NCBI GenBank assembly: GCA_026702845.1 | Contig: JADCLS010000005.1 | Location: 248,001 to 312,000, forward strand | Source of the DNA: Candidatus Heimdallarchaeota archaeon | GTDB lineage: Archaea > Asgardarchaeota > Heimdallarchaeia > Heimdallarchaeales > Kariarchaeaceae | Length of the DNA stretch: 64,000 nucleotides | Reading direction: 5' to 3' | Translations under genes and position numbers: made by a program | Part shown: positions 53,901-62,148 of the stretch, piece by piece | Position numbering within the stretch: position 1 is the stretch's first letter | How the letters are laid out: each line of letters opens with the position of its first letter | The notes under the pieces: generated by a model | Databases searched by the model: none | Told to the model about the DNA's origin: nothing | The model's input: only the letters and a program-made list of their open reading frames with translations

Positions 53901-54209
53901 CCACTCACCAGTAAAAATAGAAAATACTAGCATACTGGAGATGAGCTGTAAGAATCTATTTGTTATGAGAAATCCTGCGAATTTGCTAAAACTAATCACC
54001 CGTAATAACATATGGGAAATGTTCACCATGGCATAATAGATGAGTATCAGAGCAAAAAGTTGAGAGAATCCCGAATTCTCCATAGATCGAATTATGGACC
54101 GAGTAGAGACATCAAATAATCCCCAATTATCTAATTCTGCAGAGATAATGAATCCCAATGTAACAATAAAGAGTGATTTTGCATACAATTCAATAGTAAC
54201 CAGTTTCAT
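50976..54209 (-). CDS. Membrane-anchored UFL1-like E3 scaffold with DDRGK1-like C-terminus
   Basis: 1077 residues. About eight to nine membrane helices fill 1-320, then a chain of small helical winged-helix-like domains. Residues ~540-740 follow human UFL1: Leu-Gly-Ile-Ser-Pro-Tyr-Glu-Ile, Tyr-Val-Ser-Glu-Thr-Tyr-Ile, Leu-Asn-Val-Pro-Asp-Asn-Val-Gln-Tyr-Leu (UFL1 Leu-Gly-Ile-Pro-Asp-Ala-Val-Ser-Tyr-Ile), then Ser-Ser-Thr-Trp (UFL1 Ser-Gly-Thr-Trp). Residues ~905-975 parallel the DDRGK1/UFBP1 winged helix (Val-Leu-Val-Ser-Asp-Ile-Ala-Ser-Lys-Phe...Lys-Ile-Asp-Arg-Gln-Gly). In eukaryotes UFL1 and membrane-bound DDRGK1 act together; here both seem joined in one chain. Generic winged-helix repeats are the main alternative. 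Being in one unit with the E2 supports an E3 role. Confidence 0.72.
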   Translation of the reverse strand: MKLVTIELYAKSLFIVTLGFIISAELDNWGLFDVSTRSIIRSMENSGFSQLFALILIYYAMVNISHMLLRVISFSKFAGFLITNRFLQLISSMLVFSIFTGEWILWDFLSFPFVFLPSFVSIPLVIFLIYFTFYTFQKNRRIRRVKRIMRFSSTKWGLIFAGPAAAVLVVFLMHFSSTMDWLDEAGFWGLLILLPFLAHLYDLVRTPFWTSYIYVQSRTPITKYYFNSPHALYTILVSFTFFLITVKDEYQSVDLTLQSFLIIWIVIFSGIIWRNYATLTVFFYVGYYLIDDSILPLVYAVFLLSTVFALILPVISKIKAFIKTGSLRGKVKKELNVDGHLDYSELTTFLAGSSYDGKNESFMSDAFSDELSHGSIVKTNNYEDQVIYISEQYRDRIIKNITAKVIERNRVACDDESCREYNISSSYFEEEIIPKILNNDAIKRVKDCMVSHKAYDAVLDAIEDFISSSDTITYSVVKEFIDTQLSDKITSAIIETLEGTELLRFSDDDGTIYYTNQRRISRSHELITTRIQQDKRIGLHKLSESLGISPYEINFIIDKKGIGANKRFGNSYVSETYISTFTQELNKVIDLMKIATIEDLANNSEYSESQIEEYLENYSIPEGAGFKFLSDMHVFCSNNLSLIIDDQLKLVTTKMDVQSIITALNVPDNVQYLIKDFTLTYAEEHGNFIISKDQKQIISSTWFWNSLPDIIAQQVTEERKDFSTILSSLRLNLQEHDIEALKHEINAGKSCIIGDDNTIFKYSLLEQYVQNFLSAIDFGAYDINDMCIDFDVDQDHMYDVHNNFADNDPTAEYRVIYQYNVRISRDFYLKFPKDYIIVGRALEFFPDMFKAVTHDVAGPEDVAERIVREVISNHPSILFSYQYNIALREDPEKVKMIMGSVNDQEMQELVFDRVLQKILDELNAKTKPVLVSDIASKFDMDLNAVHDKLDSLIENKVLDAKIDRQGTSTKFDNLLVMGAVTAKPAAAAPSTEIKNINRERFEKIISRYTRIEIKQMARMLNVDETALQLWLLDLPESYGFTIDLDVLEINQDLIGEHIDELFSAFEEAEKTGYGKLD

Positions 54210-54274
54210 TAATAACGCATCAATGATGAAGATATTATAAATCTCCTTCTCAGCGTTGATAAAGAAAAGAGAAA

Positions 54275-54985
54275 TTAGAAAATCTCATCGATTAATTTTT
54301 TGGTACTTTCATCTTTACTTATGTCTCTCATCATTTTGAATGAAGATAAGGGGATTTTGGTGGCTCGTTCCAGTTCATCACAGAATTTTGATAGAGCTTT
54401 CTGTAATCCTGGAGATGTTTGCTCCGCAAATAGTACGTAGTTCACACGCTCATGAGTATGAATGATCAATACTCCTTTATCAAAATTAATGGCTTGAATA
54501 GGTCTTTCAATTGCCTCAAGCATTAGAGAGTTTATTGCAGTAATTGCACCAGAGAATAACACCTCGTTTATTTTGTGCTCCGTTGCGCCATCCATATCCT
54601 CGAAGTTGTGAGCAATCAGAGGAACACCTCCTTCCTTGATGACAAAGAGAGAATAGATATCCGGTCTTTTCCTAATGATTAAACCCTGATTTTTTGAAGG
54701 TACATTGCTTTTTGTCTCAAATGGTTTCTCTGTAGGCACTGCAGGTAATGCTGCAATTTTAATTGCTTCATGACAAGCCTTAGCTTCATCTACTAACACA
54801 GAAGCTAGATTTTCAAAACTCAACTTGTCTACTTTACTGGTTGCAGCTTTGGCAATACTTAGTGCTATCTGAGCAGCATCAAGATAGAGATTCTTGGCCT
54901 TAATTAACTCGTTATTGTCCCAATGCTCTCGGGCTGCAGTAACGAGCTTATTGATTTCCTCAGTAGACACGATAGTCAGAAGCAC
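54275..54985 (-). CDS. MIT-like helical hairpin fused to a longin/roadblock-like domain
   Basis: 236 residues. Residues 1-75 form a three-helix bundle with the Ala/Leu spacing of MIT domains (Ala-Lys-Asn-Leu-Tyr-Leu-Asp-Ala-Ala-Gln). After a polar linker, residues ~108-220 show the profilin-like pattern of Asgard longin/roadblock proteins: Tyr-Ser-Leu-Phe-Val-Ile-Lys-Glu-Gly-Gly-Val-Pro-Leu-Ile, a Leu-Phe-Ser-Gly-Ala-Ile-Thr-Ala-Ile helix and Gly-Val-Leu-Ile-Ile-His-Thr. Such domains act with small GTPases and membrane remodelling in eukaryotes. It is 65 bp upstream of the UFL1-like gene, same strand. Confidence 0.6.
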   Translation of the reverse strand: MLLTIVSTEEINKLVTAAREHWDNNELIKAKNLYLDAAQIALSIAKAATSKVDKLSFENLASVLVDEAKACHEAIKIAALPAVPTEKPFETKSNVPSKNQGLIIRKRPDIYSLFVIKEGGVPLIAHNFEDMDGATEHKINEVLFSGAITAINSLMLEAIERPIQAINFDKGVLIIHTHERVNYVLFAEQTSPGLQKALSKFCDELERATKIPLSSFKMMRDISKDESTKKLIDEIF

Positions 54986-55032
54986 TTTAATGTATAAATA
55001 TTATATTATAAACTAGGTGGTAGTTCGACAAA

Positions 55033-55698
55033 TTATCTGTCACTCACCATTGATAATAGTATTCGAAGAATGAACTTGAAGATAAGCAATATATCCCAGT
55101 ACAGAGACCATGCCATTCGAGCAGGAGAACTAAGATGCCCCCGCATCAGCCGGTTAAGATCATAGTAGAGGTAGAAAGAGAAGAGAATTGCTCCAAAAAT
55201 GGATAGTAGGAAATAGGTAAATCCACCAAAGTTGATAAAGATACCAATTATCATAATGAGAATGAAAAGGAGCCCGAATTTGAATAGATTGGAACCAAGT
55301 CGATTGAGATCTGGTCGAGTGGTCTGAGCCTTATAATTGGTGAAACCAACAATGAGTGCTGTAGCTCCGAAGGCATAGGTAATAACCAGCATCCCATTGG
55401 GAACAACTGCAAGTATACTTTCAAGGGTGAAACCTAGTAAAGTTGCAGATGATCCTACAAATATATAGTATAGGGTCTCTATTGTGGCCTCATTTCTAGC
55501 AAAATAGTAACCAATGATTGCAATTACCTCGAGCACTATGGCTAGAAGGGCAAAGACATAGGAAAGATCAGTGATAACTACAAATGCTGAAATTGCAGCT
55601 GCTGCAATCAATCCAAAGGTTAACTTCTCTATTACCTGATTTTGAATTGACTTGTTAAGTTGCTCTTGATATTGTGGTTGATAATAGTAGTAACTCAT
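55033..55698 (-). CDS. Bax inhibitor-1/YccA-like membrane protein
   Basis: 221 residues, seven membrane helices. The C-terminal half has Leu-Tyr-Tyr-Asp-Leu-Asn-Arg-Leu and a final Tyr-Trp-Asp-Ile-Leu-Leu-Ile-Phe-Lys-Phe-Ile-Leu-Arg-Ile-Leu, which fits the BI-1/TMBIM family (calcium leak channels). The N-terminus is Tyr/Gln-rich and cytoplasmic. It is the first gene of the minus-strand unit with the UFL1- and UFC1-like genes; in eukaryotes both BI-1 proteins and UFMylation act at the ER membrane, which may be coincidence. Confidence 0.75.
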   Translation of the reverse strand: MSYYYYQPQYQEQLNKSIQNQVIEKLTFGLIAAAAISAFVVITDLSYVFALLAIVLEVIAIIGYYFARNEATIETLYYIFVGSSATLLGFTLESILAVVPNGMLVITYAFGATALIVGFTNYKAQTTRPDLNRLGSNLFKFGLLFILIMIIGIFINFGGFTYFLLSIFGAILFSFYLYYDLNRLMRGHLSSPARMAWSLYWDILLIFKFILRILLSMVSDR

Positions 55699-55823
55699 AT
55701 GAATAAAAAAAGGCCTACTTCTTAATAAAATTAATGATAAAGTCGGATTATCAAACTATGATTCTTGTCAAATCACTTTATCTGCTGCGCAACTGATATT
55801 ATTTGGATGTGATTTTGGATTGT

Positions 55824-57575
55824 ATGAGAGCAGCACTCTTGAGCCACAAAGGGATGTGGAGAATTACCTATGCAGGAACAATTTGCATACCCCTTTTCTC
55901 ATACTTGATGAATATCACACGTGAGATGTTCTTCCTTGGTTTAATCCTAATAATATTTTTAATGGGTAGAGAGATGATTCAATTCATCAAGAATAATCCT
56001 TTTGGTAATGATGCTGTAGGATTCAGCATATTCTATCCCTTCTTCATAATTATAGGATTTGGTTTATTCTATATCTTACGAGGATATAGAATTGAGATTG
56101 GAAACGGAATTAATCCCCTTTGGCTAGGTATCTTGATCTACATCATACTCTCTATTTATTTCGGTAGATGGCAGGATAGGCTCTACGGATCTCAAGATTT
56201 AATATACCGACGGTCTTTGACTAGGTTGAAGGAATCCAATTTCTTCATAACTCAAGAAAATTTTGTTAAACCACTGCTTTATAGTCTTTCCATATTGCTC
56301 ATATTTGGTACACACAGTGCATTTACATTTAATAGGAATCCATTTATTAATTATTTTCGTTCAATATATATCATCATCCCTGTGATGATCATAATACTGA
56401 TCTTCAATAGTTATCTCCTAGGAGAGGTGTTTTGGAAATGTCCTGAGAGTAGATTAGAGTTAACTCAGGTTGATTCCAAGTTACTAGATACTAAAGATTT
56501 TGGTGCTCTTACTGAGTATTTCAATCAACTCAAACTTTACCCCGAGCCACCTGAGGATTTTGTTACATATATTCGTGAGTATTACTCTACTTTAGCTCAA
56601 TCCATTACTCAAGTGAATCATATCGGCATATTGGCTTATTTCGTTCAAGCAATGGATGCTTGGGGAATACAAGCAAGATCAATACTATCCTATTATAAAA
56701 TTATCATCCTTTCTGCTTTGAAAGAACATATAATGTTCGGATTAATTAAGATTAACTTGAGAAATCTATTTGCTCATTACTTGTTCACACTGCAAAAGAT
56801 AGGAGATTTTGATTTAACCTGGGAGGAGTTGATCAATTATGAAATCTCAAAAAAGAATAGACATTTCATCAAGTATTTTGTGGAATTGAATAAATCGACA
56901 AAATATCTTCATCAAGGGTATATTTACTGTGAAGGATTCGGTGATTTACTTCATTCAGATGGAATTGTTAATATTCAGGATGATTGGTTCAGAGATCTAA
57001 AAATTATTGAGCGAGAGTTAATTCCATTATTAATTGGACCTGACTCTAGGATTCTGTTCTCAGACAAGATTAAACTATATCACAAGATCGAACATCTTGC
57101 AGGGGGTAAGTTGCTCGATAGCTATGTTCCTCTTACAGATAGACAGTTTGTACATAAAGAAATTGAGGGAGGACAGACAGAACGAAAATTTACAGAGGAG
57201 GAGGCCAAGATAAAGATGTTAGAACAACTGGGTCTGCGTGAACCAGTTATTATCAAAGAAAAAAGAATAATCGAACTACCTATCAAGCAATTACTTAGCA
57301 TTGTACTACTTCTTACCATTAATTTGGTTTTCCTCTATATATTAGACATTTATAATGAAACTGCAGCCATGATGGTTTTTGGTATAGAGTTCATGCTATT
57401 GACCATGTTCTCAGGCTTGGGAAGAGAAGATAAGGATAATACTGTGTTTCAACGAAAGGATGAATTATCAAGTAATCATTATCAGGGGATTAATATTGAT
57501 TATCGAAACAGTTTCAACGGGTTTCTATATCTTATCCTGCTCATTTTAGGATTTGCATTCATTTTTTTCTCTTAG
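55824..57575 (+). CDS. Large membrane protein with cytoplasmic helical domain, unknown
   Basis: About 583 residues from ATG 55824; an in-frame TTG at 55803 is an alternative. Five to six membrane helices lie in the first ~205 residues. A ~290-residue soluble, mostly helical region follows, then two to three more helices, the last at the very C-terminus (Phe-Leu-Tyr-Leu-Ile-Leu-Leu-Ile-Leu-Gly). No family recognised. It diverges from the BI-1-like gene, so the two may share a promoter region of ~125 bp. Confidence 0.7.
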   Translation: MRAALLSHKGMWRITYAGTICIPLFSYLMNITREMFFLGLILIIFLMGREMIQFIKNNPFGNDAVGFSIFYPFFIIIGFGLFYILRGYRIEIGNGINPLWLGILIYIILSIYFGRWQDRLYGSQDLIYRRSLTRLKESNFFITQENFVKPLLYSLSILLIFGTHSAFTFNRNPFINYFRSIYIIIPVMIIILIFNSYLLGEVFWKCPESRLELTQVDSKLLDTKDFGALTEYFNQLKLYPEPPEDFVTYIREYYSTLAQSITQVNHIGILAYFVQAMDAWGIQARSILSYYKIIILSALKEHIMFGLIKINLRNLFAHYLFTLQKIGDFDLTWEELINYEISKKNRHFIKYFVELNKSTKYLHQGYIYCEGFGDLLHSDGIVNIQDDWFRDLKIIERELIPLLIGPDSRILFSDKIKLYHKIEHLAGGKLLDSYVPLTDRQFVHKEIEGGQTERKFTEEEAKIKMLEQLGLREPVIIKEKRIIELPIKQLLSIVLLLTINLVFLYILDIYNETAAMMVFGIEFMLLTMFSGLGREDKDNTVFQRKDELSSNHYQGINIDYRNSFNGFLYLILLILGFAFIFFS

Positions 57576-57625
57576 GATCATTGTAGGATTGAAGGATTAA
57601 TAATCAAGGCAAAGAGGATCAAATT

Positions 57626-57997
57626 ATGGCTGAAATCACACAAGCCATGAGAGGTCCCAAAATCAAGATAAAGAGATCAATCTTCTTTGCCTCTATCTAT
57701 CCCATTCATTCAGAGAAGGAATTAGAGAATAATGTTAAGAACCTTCGAGCAGAGTTCCCCAAGGCATCACATCATGCATACGCGTATATTCTTGAAGGTA
57801 GAGCAGATTATTTTGATGATGGTGAGGTGAAAGGAACAGCAGGTAGAGTGATCCTACAGAATCTTGAAAATCAATTATTGAATAACGTATTGCTGGTTGT
57901 TACTAGAATTTATGGTGGAGTAAATCTAGGGAAGGGAGGATTAATCAAGGCCTACTCACAAACAGCAAAGGACCTACTTGATTTCATTATTAAATAA
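57626..57997 (+). CDS. YigZ/IMPACT-like protein, N-terminal domain only
   Basis: 123 residues covering the UPF0029 N-terminal domain. Ser-His-His-Ala-Tyr-Ala-Tyr, Phe-Asp-Asp-Gly-Glu-Val-Lys-Gly-Thr-Ala-Gly and Val-Thr-Arg-Ile-Tyr-Gly-Gly-Val-Asn-Leu-Gly-Lys-Gly-Gly-Leu are all present. Full-length YigZ is ~200 residues; the second, EF-G-like domain is absent, and the frame ends cleanly. The fold is ribosomal-protein-like, and eukaryotic IMPACT modulates Gcn2. Role in archaea unknown. Confidence 0.9.
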   Translation: MAEITQAMRGPKIKIKRSIFFASIYPIHSEKELENNVKNLRAEFPKASHHAYAYILEGRADYFDDGEVKGTAGRVILQNLENQLLNNVLLVVTRIYGGVNLGKGGLIKAYSQTAKDLLDFIIK

Positions 57998-58086
57998 TTG
58001 TGGAATCATTTCTGTTCTTTGCTAATTAAATGAAAGACCTACGATTTATTTTTATGCGTACTCTCATAGCTCTGATTAGGTTTAAT

Positions 58087-58662
58087 ATGTCAAATAGGAT
58101 CATGCTAAGGATGCATTTGATTGGTGATGGTGCTGTAGGAAAGACCTCACTGCGTAATCGGTATATGGGAAAGGGATTCACTACCTCTCATAACATGACG
58201 ATTGGTGCAGATTTTGCAGCAAAAGATATGCATGTCATCGTGAACGGCAAACAGTACGATATAACAGCTCAGATTTGGGATATGGCTGGACAACAGCGAT
58301 TCACTGAAATTAGATCTCGCTTCTATGGAGGCTCACAAGGTGGACTTTGTGTATTTGACCTTACCCGGGCGGACAGCTTTCAGAATATCAATAACTGGAT
58401 TACTGAACTGTGGAAACATAATGGTAAAGGAGTAGTTCCCCTGATGTTACTTGGTAATAAAAGTGACCTTAAACAGCAAAGAGAAGTTCCTGAGAAGAGA
58501 ATATTGGATTATTGTAATGCACTCTCAGCGAAAACCAAGGATTATGGATTCGAGGTTAAGTACTTGGAAACTTCAGCGGCAAATGGTGAGAATATTGATC
58601 TAGCTTTCCAGTTGATTGGAGAAATTATCATCTCAGATTTGCTCTCAAAAGGAAGACTTTGA
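58087..58662 (+). CDS. Rab/Ras-like small GTPase
   Basis: About 191 residues from ATG 58087, chosen because the P-loop follows within ~12 residues; an in-frame ATG at 58030 adds 19. Motifs: G1 Gly-Asp-Gly-Ala-Val-Gly-Lys-Thr-Ser, G2 Thr in Met-Thr-Ile-Gly-Ala-Asp-Phe, G3 Trp-Asp-Met-Ala-Gly-Gln-Gln-Arg-Phe, G4 Gly-Asn-Lys-Ser-Asp, G5 Glu-Thr-Ser-Ala. Gln at the catalytic site is kept, so it should hydrolyse GTP. No C-terminal Cys for prenylation. The Trp-Asp-x-Ala-Gly-Gln pattern groups it with eukaryotic-like Ras-superfamily GTPases that are abundant in Asgard archaea. Confidence 0.93.
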   Translation: MSNRIMLRMHLIGDGAVGKTSLRNRYMGKGFTTSHNMTIGADFAAKDMHVIVNGKQYDITAQIWDMAGQQRFTEIRSRFYGGSQGGLCVFDLTRADSFQNINNWITELWKHNGKGVVPLMLLGNKSDLKQQREVPEKRILDYCNALSAKTKDYGFEVKYLETSAANGENIDLAFQLIGEIIISDLLSKGRL

Positions 58663-58788
58663 GGAGAATTACATAAGAGTATAGTAAAATCATCACTAAA
58701 AGTCATGATAATAAATTTTGAGTAAATTAATATTCATGTACAGATTTTGCAAAACTATTTTTAATATCGAATTTAAAGAGAAATTCAG

Positions 58789-60123
58789 ATGAAGAAAATT
58801 GCTTTATTCTTCCTACTTGGACTTCTCCTCGTGGCTACACAGCCAATCCAAGCAGAGGAGAGAAGTACTGATAATCTAGTTGCCGTTGAGGCAGTAGGTT
58901 TAGATCAGTATCCTACACCGTTGAATCCAGGAGATGCAGCTGTAGATTTTAATCTCACTGATTTCTTTGATGATAGTATCAAGTACTCCCTATCAGACTT
59001 TGAAGGGAAAATAATTCTCTTGGACATGATGGCCTCCTGGTGTGGTCCCTGCCAATCAGCCATGCCAGAGATGGTCCGTTTGTACAATATGTTTGCATCA
59101 ACCAATAAATTGGAGTTTATTTCAATTGGTATCGATCAAACCGAAGATGATTCAGATCTTGAAGGTTTCCACACCCAATTCGGCATCGATTGGCCCTTTG
59201 CAAGAGATGTTGATGGAGCTATTGGTTCAGGTTCAGTCTGGGATGTGTATGGATCTGGATATATCCCCACCTATTACCTAATTCATGAAAATGGAACAGT
59301 TATTAGAGCAGAAGTAGGTTGGTATGGTATTGAGGAATATTATCCCCAAATCGCAGGAGTCCTTGATTTCACTGATAATGTTGATCCTGAATACGTTGGA
59401 TATACTGCAGATGGGGAATTATCTATAAATAATCCATCTGTGGAGATCAGTGTTGAGGCTACTGATAATGTCGATGTAATGTCGGTTGTTGGAACTGCAA
59501 CCTACAAGGATAAGGTGATTGAACAAGAAATGTACTTCAATTATGCCACAGGAAAATTTGAGGCAAAGTTCTTATTCACCAAAGAGGAACTATACCCTGC
59601 AGATGCCGATGTTGACTTCAGCTTTGAGATAACTGATTGGTCAGGAAACAGTATCACTGTGGATGGGAATTCACTGAGTGTGATCAAAATAGTTGATGAC
59701 ACACCACCAGAATTTGTCTTTTCGAGAGGTATTGAGTATGTTACTGATACTCATTTCGTTGAGATTGATGTCTCTATTGTAGATGTTTTCCTTAATAATG
59801 CCACACTCACGGTTACCAAGGATGATGGAAGCTCGGAAATATTTGAGCACACCAAACGATCGGGTTCTGGAACTGTAAAATTCAAATTTGAAGTAACATT
59901 TGAGTTGGATGAGGATATCACCTGTTACATATTCACTGTGAAGGTGGATGATATTGCGGGGAATGTTGGTGAGGAGGTAGTTGATGTTCAATTACTTGAA
60001 GAACCTGAAGAGGGATTCTGCGTGACAGAAGAACCTGCAGCAGCTGATTCACCATATCCATTCTTTGCCATATTCCCAGCATTACTAGTAGGGTATGTAA
60101 TTTCTAGAAGACGAAAATTGTAA
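58789..60123 (+). CDS. Secreted TlpA-like thioredoxin with beta ectodomains and C-terminal anchor
   Basis: 444 residues. Signal peptide at 1-22. A thioredoxin-fold domain (about 45-195) has the redox motif Trp84-Cys85-Gly-Pro-Cys88 and cis-Pro in Tyr-Ile-Pro-Thr-Tyr. Two Ig/cadherin-like beta domains follow (about 200-300, 300-405) with Asp-Asn-Val-Asp and Asp-Ile-Ala-Gly-Asn-Val-Gly motifs. The C-terminus is hydrophobic and ends Ser-Arg-Arg-Arg-Lys-Leu. It probably reduces or rearranges disulfides of surface proteins. Confidence 0.88.
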   Translation: MKKIALFFLLGLLLVATQPIQAEERSTDNLVAVEAVGLDQYPTPLNPGDAAVDFNLTDFFDDSIKYSLSDFEGKIILLDMMASWCGPCQSAMPEMVRLYNMFASTNKLEFISIGIDQTEDDSDLEGFHTQFGIDWPFARDVDGAIGSGSVWDVYGSGYIPTYYLIHENGTVIRAEVGWYGIEEYYPQIAGVLDFTDNVDPEYVGYTADGELSINNPSVEISVEATDNVDVMSVVGTATYKDKVIEQEMYFNYATGKFEAKFLFTKEELYPADADVDFSFEITDWSGNSITVDGNSLSVIKIVDDTPPEFVFSRGIEYVTDTHFVEIDVSIVDVFLNNATLTVTKDDGSSEIFEHTKRSGSGTVKFKFEVTFELDEDITCYIFTVKVDDIAGNVGEEVVDVQLLEEPEEGFCVTEEPAAADSPYPFFAIFPALLVGYVISRRRKL

Positions 60124-60160
60124 TTTTTACTGAATAAATCTGAATTAGAAATGAAATAAA

Positions 60161-60715
60161 TTAGAAATACTCATCTAATCTAAGTAACAAGGGATTTTGA
60201 TATTCCACAGGAGTATGAAAACGAACCATTTGTGTATATAAGCTATAAAAAAACGAAATATCTGATAAATCTACACTTACTTCTTTATACCACTTTCCTG
60301 CAAAGAATTCCAGATTCATTTTTACCCTTCTTTCAAGTGTAATTAATTCCTCATCTGTGGCAATAATTGAGGTGTTTACTTTACCTTTTAGACTACAATT
60401 AGGAAATTGCATAACCAATGAGGTTAGAATCTCATAAAAATCAAATAATCGATTGACTGGAACATAGAATACCTTAATGGGATCTTCAAATTCAAGACCC
60501 ATTTTAATTGGGATATTGTGTTTACTTAGCTGTAAACGGAATCTAGCATAATCATTACTCATCTTCTTTAGGATTCTTAGAGGTAATCTATGATTGGGTA
60601 GTAAACGTTTGTATGCTTTTAGATCAGGTAAGATCTGAGGATACAAAGTCTGCATACCTACGTGATAGGCAAGGGGTCCATCCAAGGGTAGGATGACCTT
60701 CACCTTCATAACCAT
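60161..60715 (-). CDS. Hypothetical protein
   Basis: 184 residues, Leu-rich with alternating strands and helices and no Cys-pair motif. The N-terminus Val-Lys-Val-Ile-Leu-Pro-Leu-Asp-Gly-Pro-Leu-Ala-Tyr-His looks like a buried beta strand leading into a loop, so it is cytoplasmic. I do not recognise the family. It stands alone between plus-strand genes. Confidence 0.6.
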   Translation of the reverse strand: MVMKVKVILPLDGPLAYHVGMQTLYPQILPDLKAYKRLLPNHRLPLRILKKMSNDYARFRLQLSKHNIPIKMGLEFEDPIKVFYVPVNRLFDFYEILTSLVMQFPNCSLKGKVNTSIIATDEELITLERRVKMNLEFFAGKWYKEVSVDLSDISFFYSLYTQMVRFHTPVEYQNPLLLRLDEYF

Positions 60716-60861
60716 ATTACAATTTTATTTTAGCTGCTTTAAAATCCTACAGCATAGCTAAGGTATTAATGAGCAATTTGTCTAAAGATGACGAATAAAA
60801 GAGAAGATCTGAACATTCGAAATACCGAAATGTTTTATACGTCTCGATTGCCGAAGATCTA

Positions 60862-61695
60862 ATGAAGATCGGAGCCATCTCTGATATTCACATTGACATC
60901 ATCCAAAATTATGACGATAATGCATTTGATAAGTTAGTGGAACATTTCTATGATCTCGATATGTTAATCATAGCAGGGGATATTGCAGGTAGAAAACAAT
61001 ACATAAGGGATTTTTTTAAGGGAACGAAGGATTTGGAGATGCATAAGATATATGTACCAGGAAATCATGATCTCTGGGCAAGCAATGGTAAATCCTCTTG
61101 GGAGTTATTTATAAAAGATCTTCCGGATATAGCCAGAAGTAATGATTGGCATTACCTACCGCGATCACCTCTGAAGATAAATAACACCTTAATTATTGGT
61201 TCTCCTGGTTGGTATGATTATAGTACAAGAAACCGTGATCTTGACAAATTTGTTAATTATAATGATTATCAGAATAAGGAGTATCAAGGTATGGTTTGGG
61301 CAGACAGAGACCATGCAAGGTTCTCCATGTCTGATGAAAAAGTATCGAATTTGTTTTTGGATCAACTGCAGAAGGATTTTGAATCTCTCTATACTGATGA
61401 AACACAAGTGATAGTTGTCACACATATAGTGCCATATATGGATAAAGTAATCTCAAGAGGAAAAGAATCCTGGAATTTTTTCTCAGCATATATGGGAAAT
61501 AGAAATTATGGAAAATTTATTGATTCATTGCCTGTAAGAGAAAAAATCAGCATTTTTGGGCATAGTCATTTGCCATTTCAGGAGATTCGTGATAATGGTG
61601 TGAAAATGTATTGCACTCCATTGGGTTATCCTCATGAATGGAATACTACACTAGAAAAACGAATTTCAAAGAGTATGGCTTTCTTTGAAATCTGA
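60862..61695 (+). CDS. Calcineurin-like metallophosphoesterase
   Basis: 277 residues with all metal motifs: Ser-Asp-Ile-His (residues 7-10), Gly-Asp-Ile-Ala-Gly-Arg (about 39-44), Gly-Asn-His-Asp (about 66-69), Val-Thr-His (about 189) and Gly-His-Ser-His (about 233-236). The cytoplasmic enzyme hydrolyses a phosphomono- or diester; substrate unknown. The large internal part with Tyr-Asp-Tyr-Ser-Thr-Arg-Asn-Arg resembles YkuE-like/uncharacterised archaeal members. Confidence 0.9.
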   Translation: MKIGAISDIHIDIIQNYDDNAFDKLVEHFYDLDMLIIAGDIAGRKQYIRDFFKGTKDLEMHKIYVPGNHDLWASNGKSSWELFIKDLPDIARSNDWHYLPRSPLKINNTLIIGSPGWYDYSTRNRDLDKFVNYNDYQNKEYQGMVWADRDHARFSMSDEKVSNLFLDQLQKDFESLYTDETQVIVVTHIVPYMDKVISRGKESWNFFSAYMGNRNYGKFIDSLPVREKISIFGHSHLPFQEIRDNGVKMYCTPLGYPHEWNTTLEKRISKSMAFFEI

Positions 61696-62148
61696 TATGA
61701 TAAAATGTATAAATTTATCCTTAAATATATTAAAAAGAATAAATTGGGAAAAAAATCTCATTGTATTTTTTTTTTTGTGCATTGGAAACTATCGGGAGGT
61801 ATTTTCTCTAAACTGAGAAAATATTGTTCGAATCTTTAGATAAGTATTTATTATTTGGCATATTTCCTGTGGAACATTTTCGAAATTTACGATTAACTGC
61901 TTTTTTACATACGATTTTCAACCCTAAACCTTAATCTGTTGTACTTGATTGTCCTAAAAAAAGCTAGTAAAGTACGAATATTATTCGAGAGATCGAAAAT
62001 ATGCAATTGACTATTATTTTATCATATAATTAACAGCAATCCAAATACAGATATATAAAAATAGTATAATCAATAATATTTACGAAAAAAAATGTCATAT
62101 TCTTGATTGATACATATTAATTTAAATATTTGAACCACCATCAGTATA
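61696..62148. other. 453-bp intergenic region, very AT-rich
   Basis: No supported gene. It holds a T-run terminator candidate (61766-61776), a perfect 8-bp inverted repeat (61801-61808 with 61815-61822, loop TAAACT), and TATA-like AT stretches before the SLC13 gene. The rest shows no structure that I can support. Confidence 0.6.
61766..61776 (+). terminator. Oligo-T terminator candidate after the phosphoesterase gene
   Basis: An 11-base T-run about 70 bp after the stop codon, matching archaeal T-stretch termination without a required hairpin; the downstream inverted repeat may help. Confidence 0.5.

Noticed and set aside
61801..61822. Inverted repeat as an insertion-sequence end
   Set aside because: No transposase gene, partner terminal repeat or target duplication is nearby.
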